DNA of 64,000 nucleotides from CAVWSM01 sp963799425 (GCA_963799425.1 CAWCXA010000017.1:482660-546659); one strand, 5' to 3'. Positions 1 through 8,892 are shown, numbered from the stretch's first letter. Notes: generated by a model from the letters alone, not told the origin. Numbers and translations are program-made.

Positions 1-64
1 ACAACTAACAGTGCTGATGCGCGCGAGCCGCGCGAGGCTGTGACGGTGGACATCTCGTCCCCCC

Positions 65-97
65 TTGATTGCGTAGTGCTTTCGACACTGCAATCAA
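65..97 (-). terminator. Hairpin downstream of the Nudix gene
   Basis: Arms TTGATTGC/GCAATCAA plus AGTG/CACT, with a 2-nt bulge and a 7-nt loop. It begins 31 nt beyond the stop codon of the minus-strand Nudix gene. There is no strong T-run, as is common for GC-rich actinobacterial terminators. Positions 1-127 hold no other recognisable feature. Confidence 0.5.
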
Positions 98-127
98 CGC
101 GAGCAAGGCGATGAAAGGTTGGGCTCG

Positions 128-988
128 CTAGCGATCGAGCAGAGCCAGCAGAGTGGACGGGCCGACCGTCGCAACATGGTCCAGATCGATCCGAGCGCGA
201 AGTTCCCTGTCGGCCGTCACCACCGTCACGTGCATGTCCGGAGCGGCGCGTCGGACCTCGTCGACGATCGCGTCGTCTCCTGAGCCTTGGGCGCGCACGA
301 TGCGTAAGGGATGAACGTCCGTCACCGCTCGGGCCTGACCCTCAACAACGAGCACGATCTCCGGCCACACTCGGTCGAGATGCGCGCCGTTCGGGCCAAC
401 CGCATTCGCAGGCACTCCCTCGGGAGCGATCCGCGCGAGCGACTTCGCCAATCGCAACGTGGCACCAATGCGGTCGCGCCACCAACCATCCGGCCGGCTG
501 CCCACGACATTTGCCGCATCCACGATCAGCAGGTCTCGCCGATCGAGCAGCGACCGCAGTTGTGGCCACGCCTCGCCGAACCCTGGGTGCAGCGGCAGAT
601 CAGCCACCGCGTCAACCGCGACCCATCTCAGCTCCACGCTCTCGGCGTCAACGGGACGAACCGCGAGCTCATGCTCGGCGCGCGCCAGCACAGTCGAATA
701 GCTCCAGGGACCGTGGTCGTCCACGACTGCAGCAAATGGGCGTACGGAGGACGCGGCCACTCCGGCCTCCTCAGATGCCTCGCGCAGGGCGGCGGTCAGC
801 GCGTCCTCGTCGCTGCGCCGTGCTCCGCCGGGGATGCCCCACGTGTCGCCGTGATGACTCCAAGCCGCGCGGTGCTGCAGAAGCACTCGACCGGCGTGCG
901 AGACGAGGAGGCCGGCAGCGCCAAAGCGGCCCCAATGGCGCTGGCCGCACGCACACTCCACCCAGCCGTCCCCGTCATGCGGTGTCAC
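128..988 (-). CDS. Nudix hydrolase with C-terminal NYN/PIN-like domain
   Basis: A 286-aa protein that should hydrolyse a nucleoside diphosphate linked to another moiety; the substrate is unknown. A full Nudix box is visible at about residues 55-77: Gly55, Glu61, Arg69-Glu70, Glu73-Glu74, Gly76. A short CxC segment near residues 12-14 precedes it. From about residue 150 a second domain begins with LLIVDAANVVGSRPDGWW and ends with VVTADRELR, the pattern of the NYN/PIN-like domain often fused to Nudix domains in Actinobacteria. The fusion suggests a nucleotide or RNA housekeeping role (inference). The neighbouring AlkB-like gene is also on the minus strand but lies about 77 bp upstream, so a shared transcript is possible but unproven. 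Confidence 0.85.
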   Translation of the reverse strand: MTPHDGDGWVECACGQRHWGRFGAAGLLVSHAGRVLLQHRAAWSHHGDTWGIPGGARRSDEDALTAALREASEEAGVAASSVRPFAAVVDDHGPWSYSTVLARAEHELAVRPVDAESVELRWVAVDAVADLPLHPGFGEAWPQLRSLLDRRDLLIVDAANVVGSRPDGWWRDRIGATLRLAKSLARIAPEGVPANAVGPNGAHLDRVWPEIVLVVEGQARAVTDVHPLRIVRAQGSGDDAIVDEVRRAAPDMHVTVVTADRELRARIDLDHVATVGPSTLLALLDR

Positions 989-1064
989 GAGGGCAGCCTG
1001 TCATGGGCGGTGGCACGCTGGCCGTCGCCCGGTCACGCAACCCGCTACGGTGCCTCCGCCGCCG

Positions 1065-1697
1065 TCAACGGACGCCATGGGGACGGAACTGGATGCTGAT
1101 GCGCGGCCCGACCGCGCGGGCTGACTTGGGGACGGCGTGCTCCCACGTGCGCTGGCAGGAGCCGCCCATCACAATCAGGTCGCCATGGCCGAGCGGATAC
1201 CGCAGGGTTTGGCCGCCGCCGCGTGGTCGCAGCAGCAGCGGGCGAGGCGCGCCGACGGAGATGATCGCGACCATGGTGTCCTCGGTGCGACTGCGGCCGA
1301 TGGTGTCGCCGTGCCAGGCCACGCTGTCGCGGCCGTGGCGATAGAAGCAGAGGCCCGCGGTGCGAAAGTCCTCGCCCAGCTCGGCGCGGTAGTGATCGCT
1401 CAGTGCGTCGCGTGCCTGAGTGAGCACGGGGTCGGGGAGGGGCTCGCCCTCGTCGTAGAAGCAGACCAGCCGCGGCACGTCGACGACTCGCTCGTACATG
1501 CGGCGCTTCTCCGCACGCCACGGCACGTCGGCCGCAAGCCGGGCGAACAACTCGTCTGAGCCCGCTAGCCAGCCGCGCCGAAGGTCGATCCAGGCACCAC
1601 GGGAAAGGACAGTGCGCTCGATGGTGCGCCCGAGCTCACCGAGGCGCGGGTCGGCATCTGCAACATCGAGGAGCGAGCCCTGCAAGGCGATGGCCAT
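1065..1697 (-). CDS. AlkB-like 2-oxoglutarate/Fe(II) dioxygenase
   Basis: A 210-aa protein of the AlkB family, which oxidatively removes alkyl groups from nucleic-acid bases. The metal-binding triad is present: His129-x-Asp131 in WHGDT and His187 in WEHAVPK. The 2-oxoglutarate-binding arginines are Arg199 and Arg205 in RISIQFR. The length matches single-domain bacterial AlkB homologues. Start ATG at 1697; an alternative upstream start is not apparent. It lies next to a Nudix gene, which would fit DNA or nucleotide repair (inference). The closest type could be AlkB2/3-like rather than E. coli AlkB; this cannot be resolved by eye. Confidence 0.88.
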   Translation of the reverse strand: MAIALQGSLLDVADADPRLGELGRTIERTVLSRGAWIDLRRGWLAGSDELFARLAADVPWRAEKRRMYERVVDVPRLVCFYDEGEPLPDPVLTQARDALSDHYRAELGEDFRTAGLCFYRHGRDSVAWHGDTIGRSRTEDTMVAIISVGAPRPLLLRPRGGGQTLRYPLGHGDLIVMGGSCQRTWEHAVPKSARAVGPRISIQFRPHGVR

Positions 1698-1755
1698 GCC
1701 TGTCAGCGTACGCCGAACCGAACAGATGTTCTAGCGGCTCGCGGTTGGCAGTGCG

Positions 1756-2691
1756 TCAGGGCGTGACGCCGTGACTGATCAACCAGCGGCGCGGGTCGAC
1801 CGTACGGCCGCCGATCTCGACCTGTAGGTGCAGGTGCGGCCCGGTCGAGCGGCCGGTGCTGCCGACCTTGCCGATCACGTCACCGGTGGAGATCTGTTGG
1901 CCGGTGCGCACGGACTGGGCGGACAGGTGGCAGTAGAGCACTTGGGTCCCGTCGCTGTGCTCGATGCGCACCTGCCGGCCACAGTTGCCGCCCGACTTGA
2001 CGTCGAGGACGGTGCCGCCGTGCACCGCGACCGCGGGCGTGCCGGGGGCGGTCGCGAAGTCGAGACCGGAGTGGCCGGACGACCACATGCCGGATGCACC
2101 GTACGTGCCCGTGATGCGGTAGCCGGTGGTCGGGAGGACGTACGAGTTGGCAAGCGCCGCGCGTTCGGCAGCGATCCGCGCCTTTTCCGCTGCAGCGGCT
2201 TGCTCCGCTGCGATGCGGGCGGCCTCCGCTGTTACGGCCTGCTCAGCCGCAATCCGCGCGGCTTCCGCGGCGGCGAACTGGTCAGCTGCCACCTTGATCG
2301 CCTGCAGCGCCGCGCCCGGATCGGTCGACGGGTCTGTGCCGCGGTCAGCGGTCGCGTCGGCGGGGGGTGCTGGGGCCGCGGTGGCGGGGGGTGCTGGGGC
2401 CGCGGCGGCGGTTGGCGCCGTTGCCCGATCTGCGCTGCGCGACATCCCGCCCGCTGCCGCCCGCCGTTCCTCGGTGACCGTCGACTCCACGGTGAGCTGG
2501 AGCGCGCTCGGCTCGAGTCGCATGGACAAGGCAGTGGTGTCATCGCCCAACGGACCCTCAGCCACCGCCTGAGTCACGGCCGTCGTCACGAGGGCGGCGC
2601 CAGCGATGCCGGCGACGCCGGCCTGGCGAAGCCAACGGGAACGAGGGTGGCGAACGGGCGTGGAGCGCTTGCTGCGGTGCTTTCCGGGCAC
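1756..2691 (-). CDS. Secreted M23 (LytM-type) peptidase
   Basis: A 311-aa exported protein. It has a basic N-terminus and a hydrophobic segment at about residues 22-44 ending in AVAEG. An Ala/Pro-rich linker follows, then a helical stretch built of three 13-aa repeats (residues 144-182, AARIAAEQ type), then a C-terminal M23 domain. Zinc ligands are visible as His207-x3-Asp211 (HSGLD) and His286-x-His288 (HLH) after GSTGRSTGP. The family cleaves peptidoglycan cross-links in growth and division, usually outside the membrane. It is monocistronic. The 298-bp upstream region (2692-2989) was searched for a cyclic-di-AMP riboswitch, common before such genes, and none was convincing. Confidence 0.88.
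   Translation of the reverse strand: MPGKHRSKRSTPVRHPRSRWLRQAGVAGIAGAALVTTAVTQAVAEGPLGDDTTALSMRLEPSALQLTVESTVTEERRAAAGGMSRSADRATAPTAAAAPAPPATAAPAPPADATADRGTDPSTDPGAALQAIKVAADQFAAAEAARIAAEQAVTAEAARIAAEQAAAAEKARIAAERAALANSYVLPTTGYRITGTYGASGMWSSGHSGLDFATAPGTPAVAVHGGTVLDVKSGGNCGRQVRIEHSDGTQVLYCHLSAQSVRTGQQISTGDVIGKVGSTGRSTGPHLHLQVEIGGRTVDPRRWLISHGVTP
2146..2262. repeat. Three tandem 39-bp coding repeats
   Basis: Three consecutive imperfect 39-bp units encode the 13-aa helical repeats AARIAAEQAVTAE, AARIAAEQAAAAE and KARIAAERAALAN of the M23 peptidase. They are likely a length-variable coiled spacer that holds the catalytic domain away from the membrane. Confidence 0.7.
2359..2406. repeat. 24-bp tandem duplication in the M23 linker
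   Basis: Units at 2359-2382 and 2383-2406 are identical except at the last base. They encode the Ala/Pro-rich linker (APAPPATAAPAPP). This is a recent in-frame expansion of a low-complexity linker. Confidence 0.75.
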
Positions 2692-2828
2692 GGGGGAGAG
2701 ACCTTAGGTCGATCGGTGCGGATCGCGAGAGCGCTCCCGGCAACGGCCCGGGCCATGCGTCGGATGGTTGCCGACGTCAGCGCAACAGCGACGATCTGCG
2801 CGCCATCCGGTCCGACGCGCAGCGTTCA

Positions 2829-2844
2829 GGTTGCAACAGCAACC
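2829..2844. other. Small hairpin upstream of the M23 gene
   Basis: Perfect inverted repeat GGTTGC-AACA-GCAACC in the divergent region between the M23 gene and the deaminase gene. It could be an operator or a leader hairpin. Nothing else is recognisable in 2692-2989. Confidence 0.3.
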
Positions 2845-2989
2845 ACGTGTTTTGCTGGGGATCGCGGGCTTTACGCGGGGCGATGTGAGACAGGTAACAC
2901 TGATAGGCAATGAAATGTGACCTTCGCCACAATGGCTGCGGTGACCGGAGTCACGCCGGACGGCTGCAGCTTCGACGAGAGGAGCCACG

Positions 2990-3475
2990 ATGGATACACC
3001 GGAGGCCGAACGCCAGCTGCTGGCGAGAGCGATCGAGCTGGCCACGGGGAACGCCGAGCGTGGGCAGCTGCCGTTCGGTGCGCTCGTTGTTCGAGATGGC
3101 CGAGTCCTCGAAGAGGGGGTCAACACGGCATTGCAGGACGCCGATCCAACCGCGCACGCCGAGGTCGCCGCTGTTCGCCGCGCCTGCTCCCGGTTGCAGA
3201 CGCTCGATCTCAGCGGAGCGGTGATCTTCTCAAGCTGTGAGCCGTGCGCCATCTGCCATTCGGTCGCGGTGGCTGTGGGGATCTCCGAGATCGTCTACGC
3301 AGCGAGCAAGGATCTGGTGCCCGATCTGGGCGCCCACGGTCCGGCGGAGGATCGTTACTCCGGCCGCTTCCAGGAGGCCCTGCGTCGAGAGCATCCCGAT
3401 GGGCTCCGCCACGTCCGTACGCCTCACGCGGCGGCGCCTTTCGAGCGCTGGCGAGCTGTGGCCGGTGAACTGTGA
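2990..3475 (+). CDS. CMP/dCMP-type deaminase family protein (guanine/adenosine deaminase-like)
   Basis: A 161-aa zinc-dependent deaminase of the cytidine-deaminase fold. The zinc ligands and catalytic glutamate are visible: His56-Ala-Glu58 and Cys86-x2-Cys89 (CEPCAIC). Layout and length resemble guanine deaminase/TadA-type proteins more than free cytidine deaminases, so the likely substrate is a purine base or nucleoside (inference). The start follows an AGGAGCC ribosome-binding site seven bases upstream of the ATG. Its stop overlaps the GTG of the next gene (GTGA), so the two are translationally coupled. Confidence 0.85.
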   Translation: MDTPEAERQLLARAIELATGNAERGQLPFGALVVRDGRVLEEGVNTALQDADPTAHAEVAAVRRACSRLQTLDLSGAVIFSSCEPCAICHSVAVAVGISEIVYAASKDLVPDLGAHGPAEDRYSGRFQEALRREHPDGLRHVRTPHAAAPFERWRAVAGEL

Positions 3476-4359
3476 AGCTCGGGATCAACGTCCCCAACTT
3501 CGGTCCCGAGGCAACTCCGGCGAGCCTTCTCGAGTGGACGCAATTCGCGGAGGAGCGTGGCTTTGCCGTCGCGATGACGTCTGACCACGTTGCCCCGACA
3601 CCCGAAGTTGCGGGGCTCTATCCACCGCCGTTCTTCGACCCGTTCACCACGTTGTCGTGGCTAGCGGGCCAGACGCGGGAGATTCTGCTCGGTACGACGG
3701 TCACCGTGCTCGCGTACCGCCACCCGCTTTTGACCGCCCGGGTCGGCGGCACGCTCGATCGGCTCAGCGGGGGCCGGTTCATCCTCGGCGTCGGAGTGGG
3801 CTGGGCACCATCGGAGTTCGCCGCGCTCGGCATCCCGTACGAACAGCGGGGGCAGCTCACCAGTGAGTACCTCGAAGTCCTCACTGCGTTCTGGCAGGCA
3901 GATGTCGCCAGCTTTTCCGGCACCACGGTTTCCTTTGACGATGTCAGCACGCCGCCGGCGCCGGTGAAGGGGACCGGTTTGTCGATCTGGGTTGGTGGTG
4001 CCAGCCCGGTGGGCATCAAGCGCGCGGCCCGCTATGCCGACGCGTGGCACCCCAACGGTCCGGATCGCCGCTGGTTCGAGGAATCGGGGATCCCGGCGTT
4101 GGAGCGCGCCGCCGCCGAATTCGGCCGTGCGACGCCCATGGTGGCGCCGCGCATGAAGCTGCATCTGGGCGACCACGATGACCGCCCGGATCGGCCGCTT
4201 GGGGTGGGGTCGATGCCCCAGATCCTCAGCGATCTGCGCCGACTTGAGGCGCTCGGCTGTTCCTACGCCATCCTCGACACGAACCCCGACCATCCCGTCC
4301 CACGTGACTACGTGCGAGAGCGCGAGTCGCTGGCTCGGGTGATCGACGACTTCACCTGA
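3472..4359 (+). CDS. LLM-class F420-dependent oxidoreductase
   Basis: A 295-aa luciferase-like (beta/alpha)8 protein. Family hallmarks are the N-terminal KLGINVPNFG strand, TSDHV near residue 36, the segment TLDRLSGGRFILGVGVGW, and IWVGGASP before the C-terminal half. Such proteins in Actinobacteria usually use deazaflavin F420, less often FMN, for hydride transfer; the substrate cannot be read from sequence. GTG start overlaps the deaminase stop by 4 bp, indicating coupling, so the pair may act on one heterocyclic compound (inference). Confidence 0.85.
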   Translation: MKLGINVPNFGPEATPASLLEWTQFAEERGFAVAMTSDHVAPTPEVAGLYPPPFFDPFTTLSWLAGQTREILLGTTVTVLAYRHPLLTARVGGTLDRLSGGRFILGVGVGWAPSEFAALGIPYEQRGQLTSEYLEVLTAFWQADVASFSGTTVSFDDVSTPPAPVKGTGLSIWVGGASPVGIKRAARYADAWHPNGPDRRWFEESGIPALERAAAEFGRATPMVAPRMKLHLGDHDDRPDRPLGVGSMPQILSDLRRLEALGCSYAILDTNPDHPVPRDYVRERESLARVIDDFT

Positions 4360-4377
4360 CTCCTGGTTGAAGTCGCG

Positions 4378-4512
4378 CTATGCCTTGGGGCCAGTCACGA
4401 TCAGGAAGACCATCAGCGCGACCACTGCGAGCAAGGTGAGCACCGGGAGGAAGAGCCTCAACCCCTGGCCGTCGCGGAGTTCAGCGGCGGCGGGGCTCGC
4501 GGGCATGCTCAT
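4378..4512 (-). CDS. 44-aa single-pass membrane peptide
   Basis: A short ORF of 44 aa: a polar head of about 19 residues, then the hydrophobic stretch LFLPVLTLLAVVALMVFLIV and a short TGPKA tail. Its ATG at 4512 overlaps the TGA of the upstream redoxin gene (ATGA), which strongly supports translation. It is probably a membrane anchor or small partner for the redoxin encoded just upstream (inference). No family is recognised. Confidence 0.65.
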   Translation of the reverse strand: MSMPASPAAAELRDGQGLRLFLPVLTLLAVVALMVFLIVTGPKA

Positions 4513-5123
4513 GACATGGCCTCCGCGCTGTCTGCCTCCTCCGTCTCGCTGTGGCCGACCTCCTCGTACGGGTAGAACTTGGAGTGGTCGCCGGAGTCCC
4601 AGGTCGAACGCATGCCCGGTGCGGCCAGGTCCCAGTCGGGGCGGACCTCGCGGAACACTTCGCGAAGATCGCGGCGTAGGTCCTCTGTCGATGGCCTGCC
4701 CCAGAACCAGTAGCCGTTGTAGACGCTGTGGATGACGAGTCCCGGCCTGAGCACGAGCGTGTGCGGGATCATCGGGTCGTGGTGGGGGTCGGTGTACTCC
4801 TGGATGTCGAGGTCCTTTTGGACCTTGCGGCCGGCGTCGGACAGGAAGGTCCATTGCGCGCCGACCGAGTAGCGGAACTCGTTGATCTCGAGGACGTTGT
4901 CGGTCGCGATGGTGACCATCTGGGTGTAGGCGACGGCGATCCTCGGGTAGAAGGCAGCCAGCTCGAGGTGTTGCTGGTGATCCCTCGGGCAGTAGTGACC
5001 GCGCGATAGCACCAGGATCATCGGGTCGTTCCCCTGCAGCTCACTCAGCCGCCGCCGAGTCTTGGTGTGGTCGGTCAGCTCGTAGTCGGGAAAGCTCCCA
5101 CCGGGTGTGATGTCAGCGCGCAT
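4509..5123 (-). CDS. AhpC/TSA-family redoxin (peroxiredoxin-like)
   Basis: A 204-aa thioredoxin-fold protein. The peroxidatic-type motif SRGHYCPRDHQQH lies near residues 40-52. It has a single cysteine in that motif, no obvious resolving cysteine, and an unusual arginine after the proline. The N-terminal FPDYELTD is the usual start of this fold. It should reduce peroxides or act as a thiol oxidoreductase with an external reductant. It sits 15 bp downstream of a lipoyl H-protein gene and is coupled to a 44-aa membrane peptide gene, so the lipoyl protein may be its electron donor (inference). Confidence 0.8.
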   Translation of the reverse strand: MRADITPGGSFPDYELTDHTKTRRRLSELQGNDPMILVLSRGHYCPRDHQQHLELAAFYPRIAVAYTQMVTIATDNVLEINEFRYSVGAQWTFLSDAGRKVQKDLDIQEYTDPHHDPMIPHTLVLRPGLVIHSVYNGYWFWGRPSTEDLRRDLREVFREVRPDWDLAAPGMRSTWDSGDHSKFYPYEEVGHSETEEADSAEAMS

Positions 5124-5138
5124 GGGCCTGCTCCACGA

Positions 5139-5528
5139 TCATGAGTCGAGTGTTGCTTGGTATTCGGCGGCGCTCAGCAGCGAATCGGCCAACGACGGAT
5201 CCGTAAGCTTCACCTTCACCAGCCAGCCCTCCCCGTAAGGGTCCTCGTTGACCGTCGCCGGCGCACTGGTGAGTTTGTCGTTGATTCTCACGATCTGGCC
5301 CGACAGAGGGGCGATCAGGTCCGAGACCGACTTGACAGATTCGATCTCGGCGTACGGCTGATCCTTCGTCACCTCGTCGCCCACCTTGGGCTGCTCGACA
5401 AACACGACCTCTCCGAGTTCGTCCTGGGCGTGCCAGGTGATCCCGAATGTTGCCTCGTCACCCTGCACGCGGGCCCAAAGGTGCTCCGGGTGGTAGCGCA
5501 GGTCGTCTGGATAGCTCGCAGCCGCCAT
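5139..5528 (-). CDS. gcvH: Glycine-cleavage H-like lipoyl carrier protein
   Basis: 129 aa from the ATG at 5528, chosen because a GGAAGGGA ribosome-binding site precedes it; an in-frame upstream ATG would add 28 unlikely residues. The lipoyl-lysine motif IESVKSVSD and the C-terminal NEDPYGEGWLVKVKL are H-protein signatures. No P, T or L protein genes are nearby. Instead it is first in an operon with a redoxin and a membrane peptide. It may be the ordinary glycine-cleavage carrier or a dedicated lipoyl redox carrier for the redoxin (inference). The region 5529-5743 is a divergent promoter region toward the M14 gene. Confidence 0.82.
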   Translation of the reverse strand: MAAASYPDDLRYHPEHLWARVQGDEATFGITWHAQDELGEVVFVEQPKVGDEVTKDQPYAEIESVKSVSDLIAPLSGQIVRINDKLTSAPATVNEDPYGEGWLVKVKLTDPSLADSLLSAAEYQATLDS

Positions 5529-5743
5529 GTCAGCGTCCCTTCCGGTACTGAGGGCAATCGTCGGGGGATTCGGCAACGACCGCCACCGGCACTGTTGTTC
5601 GCTCGTAGTCACGGTGCGCGATCAGGCGTACCGACAGCGTGAGTTCGTAGTGCCCGCCCGTGAGCAGATGACAACGCAACCGTTGCGACCTCGGCGCGCC
5701 GGTGCAAGAGTGACCGACGTTGGGCCCACGCGGAGGTGGAGCA

Positions 5744-8700
5744 ATGCGTCGATCGCTTGTTATTTCACTCGTCGCGGTGGTCGTCGCCGCACTCAGCTTG
5801 GGGCTCACGACTGCGCCCGCCGCGCCGAGCCCCGGTCCGGATCAGCTGGACGCCTACACATCTGTGGTTCAGGCCGGCCAGCTAACCGCGATCTCCCAGC
5901 AGGGCATCGATGTGAGCGGTCAACGACTGACCGCCAACGGCGTCGAGCTGGACATGGTCCTCAACCAGGCCCAAGCCGACAAGCTCAGGGGCCGAGGCGT
6001 CGACCTGAAGCTGACGCGGGTCAAGGGCGGCAAGACCGTCCGGGAGTTTGCGGCGGAGCAAGCCGCCAGCGGCTTCAACGTCTGGCGCTCGTACGACGAG
6101 CCCGGCGGCATCCGCGACCAGCTCTACGCAGCGGCGCGAAATAATCCGCAACTGGTGAAGCTCGAGGTTCTCGGCCACACCGCTCAGGGTCGCGAGATCA
6201 TCGCGGTCAAGCTGACCCAGGGCGCTCGCGGCCAGAAGGACGGTACGCGTCCGGCCGCGCTCTACAGCTCCACCCAGCACGCACGTGAATGGATCTCCAC
6301 TGAGGTCAACCGGCGGCTCATGAACCACTTCATCGACGGGTGGCGGTCCAACGACCGTGAAATCCGTAAGCTTCTGCAGCAAAACGAACTCTGGTTCATC
6401 CTCGTGGCCAATCCCGATGGCTACCAGTACACGTTCGACCACGAACGGCTGTGGCGGAAGAATCTCCGCGACAACAACGGAGACGGGCAGACTCAGGTCG
6501 GCGATGGCGTCGACCCCAACCGCAACTTCCCCAACCACTGGGGATACGACGAGGAAGGGTCGTCGTCCATCCAGTCCAGTGACACCTACCGGGGCCCGGC
6601 GCCGATGTCGGAGCCAGAGACTCAGGCAATGGTCGGCCTGCTCGACCGGATCGGGTTCGCGTTCCAGGTCAACTACCACTCCAACGGCCAGTGGCTGCTC
6701 TACGCGGAGGGCTGGCAGACCAGCACCCCCACCGCCGACGACCCGATCTACTACGCCATGTCCGGCAACCTGGACGCTCCGGCCATCGCCGAGTTCCACC
6801 CGGGCCTGAGCTCGGACGTCCTCTACGTCACCAACGGTGAGACCACCGACTACGCGCACGGCACGACCGGCGCATTGGCGTGGACGCCGGAGCTCTCTGC
6901 GGGATGCCCCGGCTGTGGCTTCGTCTTCCCGGACGACGACGCCTTGGTGCAGGCGGAGTTCGAGCGCAACCTGCCGTTCGCCATGTCCGTCGCCCGCTCG
7001 GCGGCCGACCCCGCAAACCCGAAGACGGTCACTGGGATCACGACCAAGCCGTTCTACGTCGACAGCGACGACCCCTACAAGAGCAGCAACCCGGGCGTCC
7101 AGCTGAGCTTCGCCAGGTCGTACGGCGACCCGCAGCCCGTTGCCGTGATCGCCAAGCGCAGTCTCGGCGCCGTGGATGTGAAGTACAGCATCAACGGCGG
7201 CGCGGCGCAGTCGGCACCCATGTCCGAGTGGGAGGGCGGGTCGAGGTACGACCCGGCGTCGGTCTACTACCACCAGATGCGAGGCGTCGTGACCGGTACC
7301 GACCCCGGCGACTCGGTCGAGGTCTGGTTCGAAGGTGGCGGCGAGGTCAGTGACTCGTTCACCTACCAGGCCGTATCCGAGAGCGGTAACCGCGTGCTCG
7401 TCGTGGCGGCTGAGGACTACACCGGCGCCTCGCCGGTGCAGGATCCGGCTGGCCCGCAGTACGTCGACACGTACACCGACGCCCTGGCCGCCAACGGCCA
7501 GCAGGCGGACGTCTACGACATCGACGCCGCCGGGCGGGTGGCACCCGACGCACTCGGCGTGCTGAGCCACTACGACGCGGTCGTCTGGGAGACCGGAAAC
7601 GACCTGGTCACCCGCACCGCCGGCCGCGCTGGCGGCAACGCCGACCGGTTGGCACTCGACGAGATGCTGGAGTTCCGCTCGTACATGAACGAGGGCGGCA
7701 AGGTGCTCCTCGCCGGCGACTCCGCCGGTCAGCAGTACACCATGGCACAGCTCTACGACCCCAAGGGTGAGATCGCCTGCAACCCGGCGCCTCCGGGCAC
7801 CGACCCGCGGCGCTGCCTGCCCTTGTTCGGTTCGTTCGGCGGCGGCGACACCACCCACGACGTGCTGCAGTACTGGCTGGGTGGCTACGTAGCCGTGGCC
7901 AACGACGGTCACGTCAACGGCACCGCGTTCGACTCGACGGGCGTCGACGACCCGTTCACGGGCCTCACGTGGGGTCTCGACGATCCCATCTTCGCTGGTA
8001 ACACGATCCGGAGGTCGTCGTTCCTCGCCACCAGCGGCATCCTGCCGACCGACCAGTTCAAGCAGTTCGACAGCTGGGCCGCGGCGCGGTACGACAAGCC
8101 AGGCGGCCCGTTCGACCCGCACACGGGCGAGCAGTACGTCTACTCGCAGATCGCCGATGTCTCCTACAAGCGGCTCACCCGCGAGATCGCCGTGCCGCCA
8201 GCTGGCGGGTCCCTGACGTTCTGGACGTCGTACGACACCGAGCCGGCATGGGACCACCTGTTCGTCGAGGCACGGACACCTGGTGGCGACGACTGGACGA
8301 CGCTGCCGGACGCCAACGGGCACACGACAACGGCGACCGGCCAGAGTTGCCCCGCGGGCTGGGTCACGCTGCATCCGCACCTCGCGCACTACCAGACGTT
8401 TGATGGCGTGGGGGCCTGCACGGCCACCGGCACCACCGGCGCTTGGAACGCCGCGAGCGGCAACTCGGCGGGTTGGCAAGAGTGGAGCATCAACCTCGCC
8501 GCGTACGCCGGCGAAAGCGTCGAGATCTCCATCGCCTACGCGAGCGACTGGGCATCGCAAGGTATCGGTGTCTTCCTGGACGACATCACGCTCCCCGACG
8601 GGACGAGCACATCGTTCGAGGCCGGTCTCGACGGCTGGGCAATCACCGGGCCACCGGCGGGCAGCGCACCCAACGTCAACAACTTCATCCGAACCGACGC

Positions 8701-8833
8701 ATCGGGCTTCCCAGTCGGCAACGCGATAGCCACGCCGCACTCGCTGCTGCTGGGGTTCGGGCTGGAGGGCGTCTCGACGGAGGCCGAACGCAACGCCGTG
8801 ATGGCTCGGGCGCTCGGCCACCTGTTGGACTAG
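5744..8833 (+). CDS. Secreted M14 zinc carboxypeptidase, multidomain
   Basis: About 1029 aa from the ATG at 5744, which follows GGAGGTGG at ideal spacing; an ATG 24 bp upstream lacks this. A Sec signal peptide (residues 1-28) and a propeptide-like region precede the M14 domain. Zinc ligands are His179 and Glu182 (QHAREW) and His312 (NYHSNGQ). The catalytic Glu383 is in TPELSAG, and DPNRNFPNHWG is the substrate-binding segment. C-terminal to the catalytic domain come a beta-sandwich segment, a region like the domain of immune-inhibitor-A/M6-type proteins, and a MAM-like or jelly-roll end with DDITL. It should remove C-terminal residues from extracellular peptides. A strong hairpin terminator follows. 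Confidence 0.88.
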   Translation: MRRSLVISLVAVVVAALSLGLTTAPAAPSPGPDQLDAYTSVVQAGQLTAISQQGIDVSGQRLTANGVELDMVLNQAQADKLRGRGVDLKLTRVKGGKTVREFAAEQAASGFNVWRSYDEPGGIRDQLYAAARNNPQLVKLEVLGHTAQGREIIAVKLTQGARGQKDGTRPAALYSSTQHAREWISTEVNRRLMNHFIDGWRSNDREIRKLLQQNELWFILVANPDGYQYTFDHERLWRKNLRDNNGDGQTQVGDGVDPNRNFPNHWGYDEEGSSSIQSSDTYRGPAPMSEPETQAMVGLLDRIGFAFQVNYHSNGQWLLYAEGWQTSTPTADDPIYYAMSGNLDAPAIAEFHPGLSSDVLYVTNGETTDYAHGTTGALAWTPELSAGCPGCGFVFPDDDALVQAEFERNLPFAMSVARSAADPANPKTVTGITTKPFYVDSDDPYKSSNPGVQLSFARSYGDPQPVAVIAKRSLGAVDVKYSINGGAAQSAPMSEWEGGSRYDPASVYYHQMRGVVTGTDPGDSVEVWFEGGGEVSDSFTYQAVSESGNRVLVVAAEDYTGASPVQDPAGPQYVDTYTDALAANGQQADVYDIDAAGRVAPDALGVLSHYDAVVWETGNDLVTRTAGRAGGNADRLALDEMLEFRSYMNEGGKVLLAGDSAGQQYTMAQLYDPKGEIACNPAPPGTDPRRCLPLFGSFGGGDTTHDVLQYWLGGYVAVANDGHVNGTAFDSTGVDDPFTGLTWGLDDPIFAGNTIRRSSFLATSGILPTDQFKQFDSWAAARYDKPGGPFDPHTGEQYVYSQIADVSYKRLTREIAVPPAGGSLTFWTSYDTEPAWDHLFVEARTPGGDDWTTLPDANGHTTTATGQSCPAGWVTLHPHLAHYQTFDGVGACTATGTTGAWNAASGNSAGWQEWSINLAAYAGESVEISIAYASDWASQGIGVFLDDITLPDGTSTSFEAGLDGWAITGPPAGSAPNVNNFIRTDASGFPVGNAIATPHSLLLGFGLEGVSTEAERNAVMARALGHLLD

Positions 8834-8860
8834 GAGGAGTCAGACACCTTCGTGGTCCCT

Positions 8861-8892
8861 GAAGCGGGGTGGACGACGATCCACCCCGCTTC
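8861..8892 (+). terminator. Strong hairpin terminator after the M14 gene
   Basis: Perfect 13-bp stem (arms GAAGCGGGGTGGA and TCCACCCCGCTTC) with a 6-nt loop, 28 nt after the M14 stop. It lies between convergent genes and may serve both directions. Confidence 0.8.

Noticed and set aside
2692..2989. Cyclic-di-AMP riboswitch before the M23 gene
   Set aside because: Such switches often precede actinobacterial M23 genes, but I could not find the conserved GGGGTGAAT-type core and paired flanks; only a small hairpin is clear.
5882..8821. 979-aa open frame on the minus strand
   Set aside because: It lies fully opposite the M14 gene, has no recognisable domain and arises from high GC codon bias.
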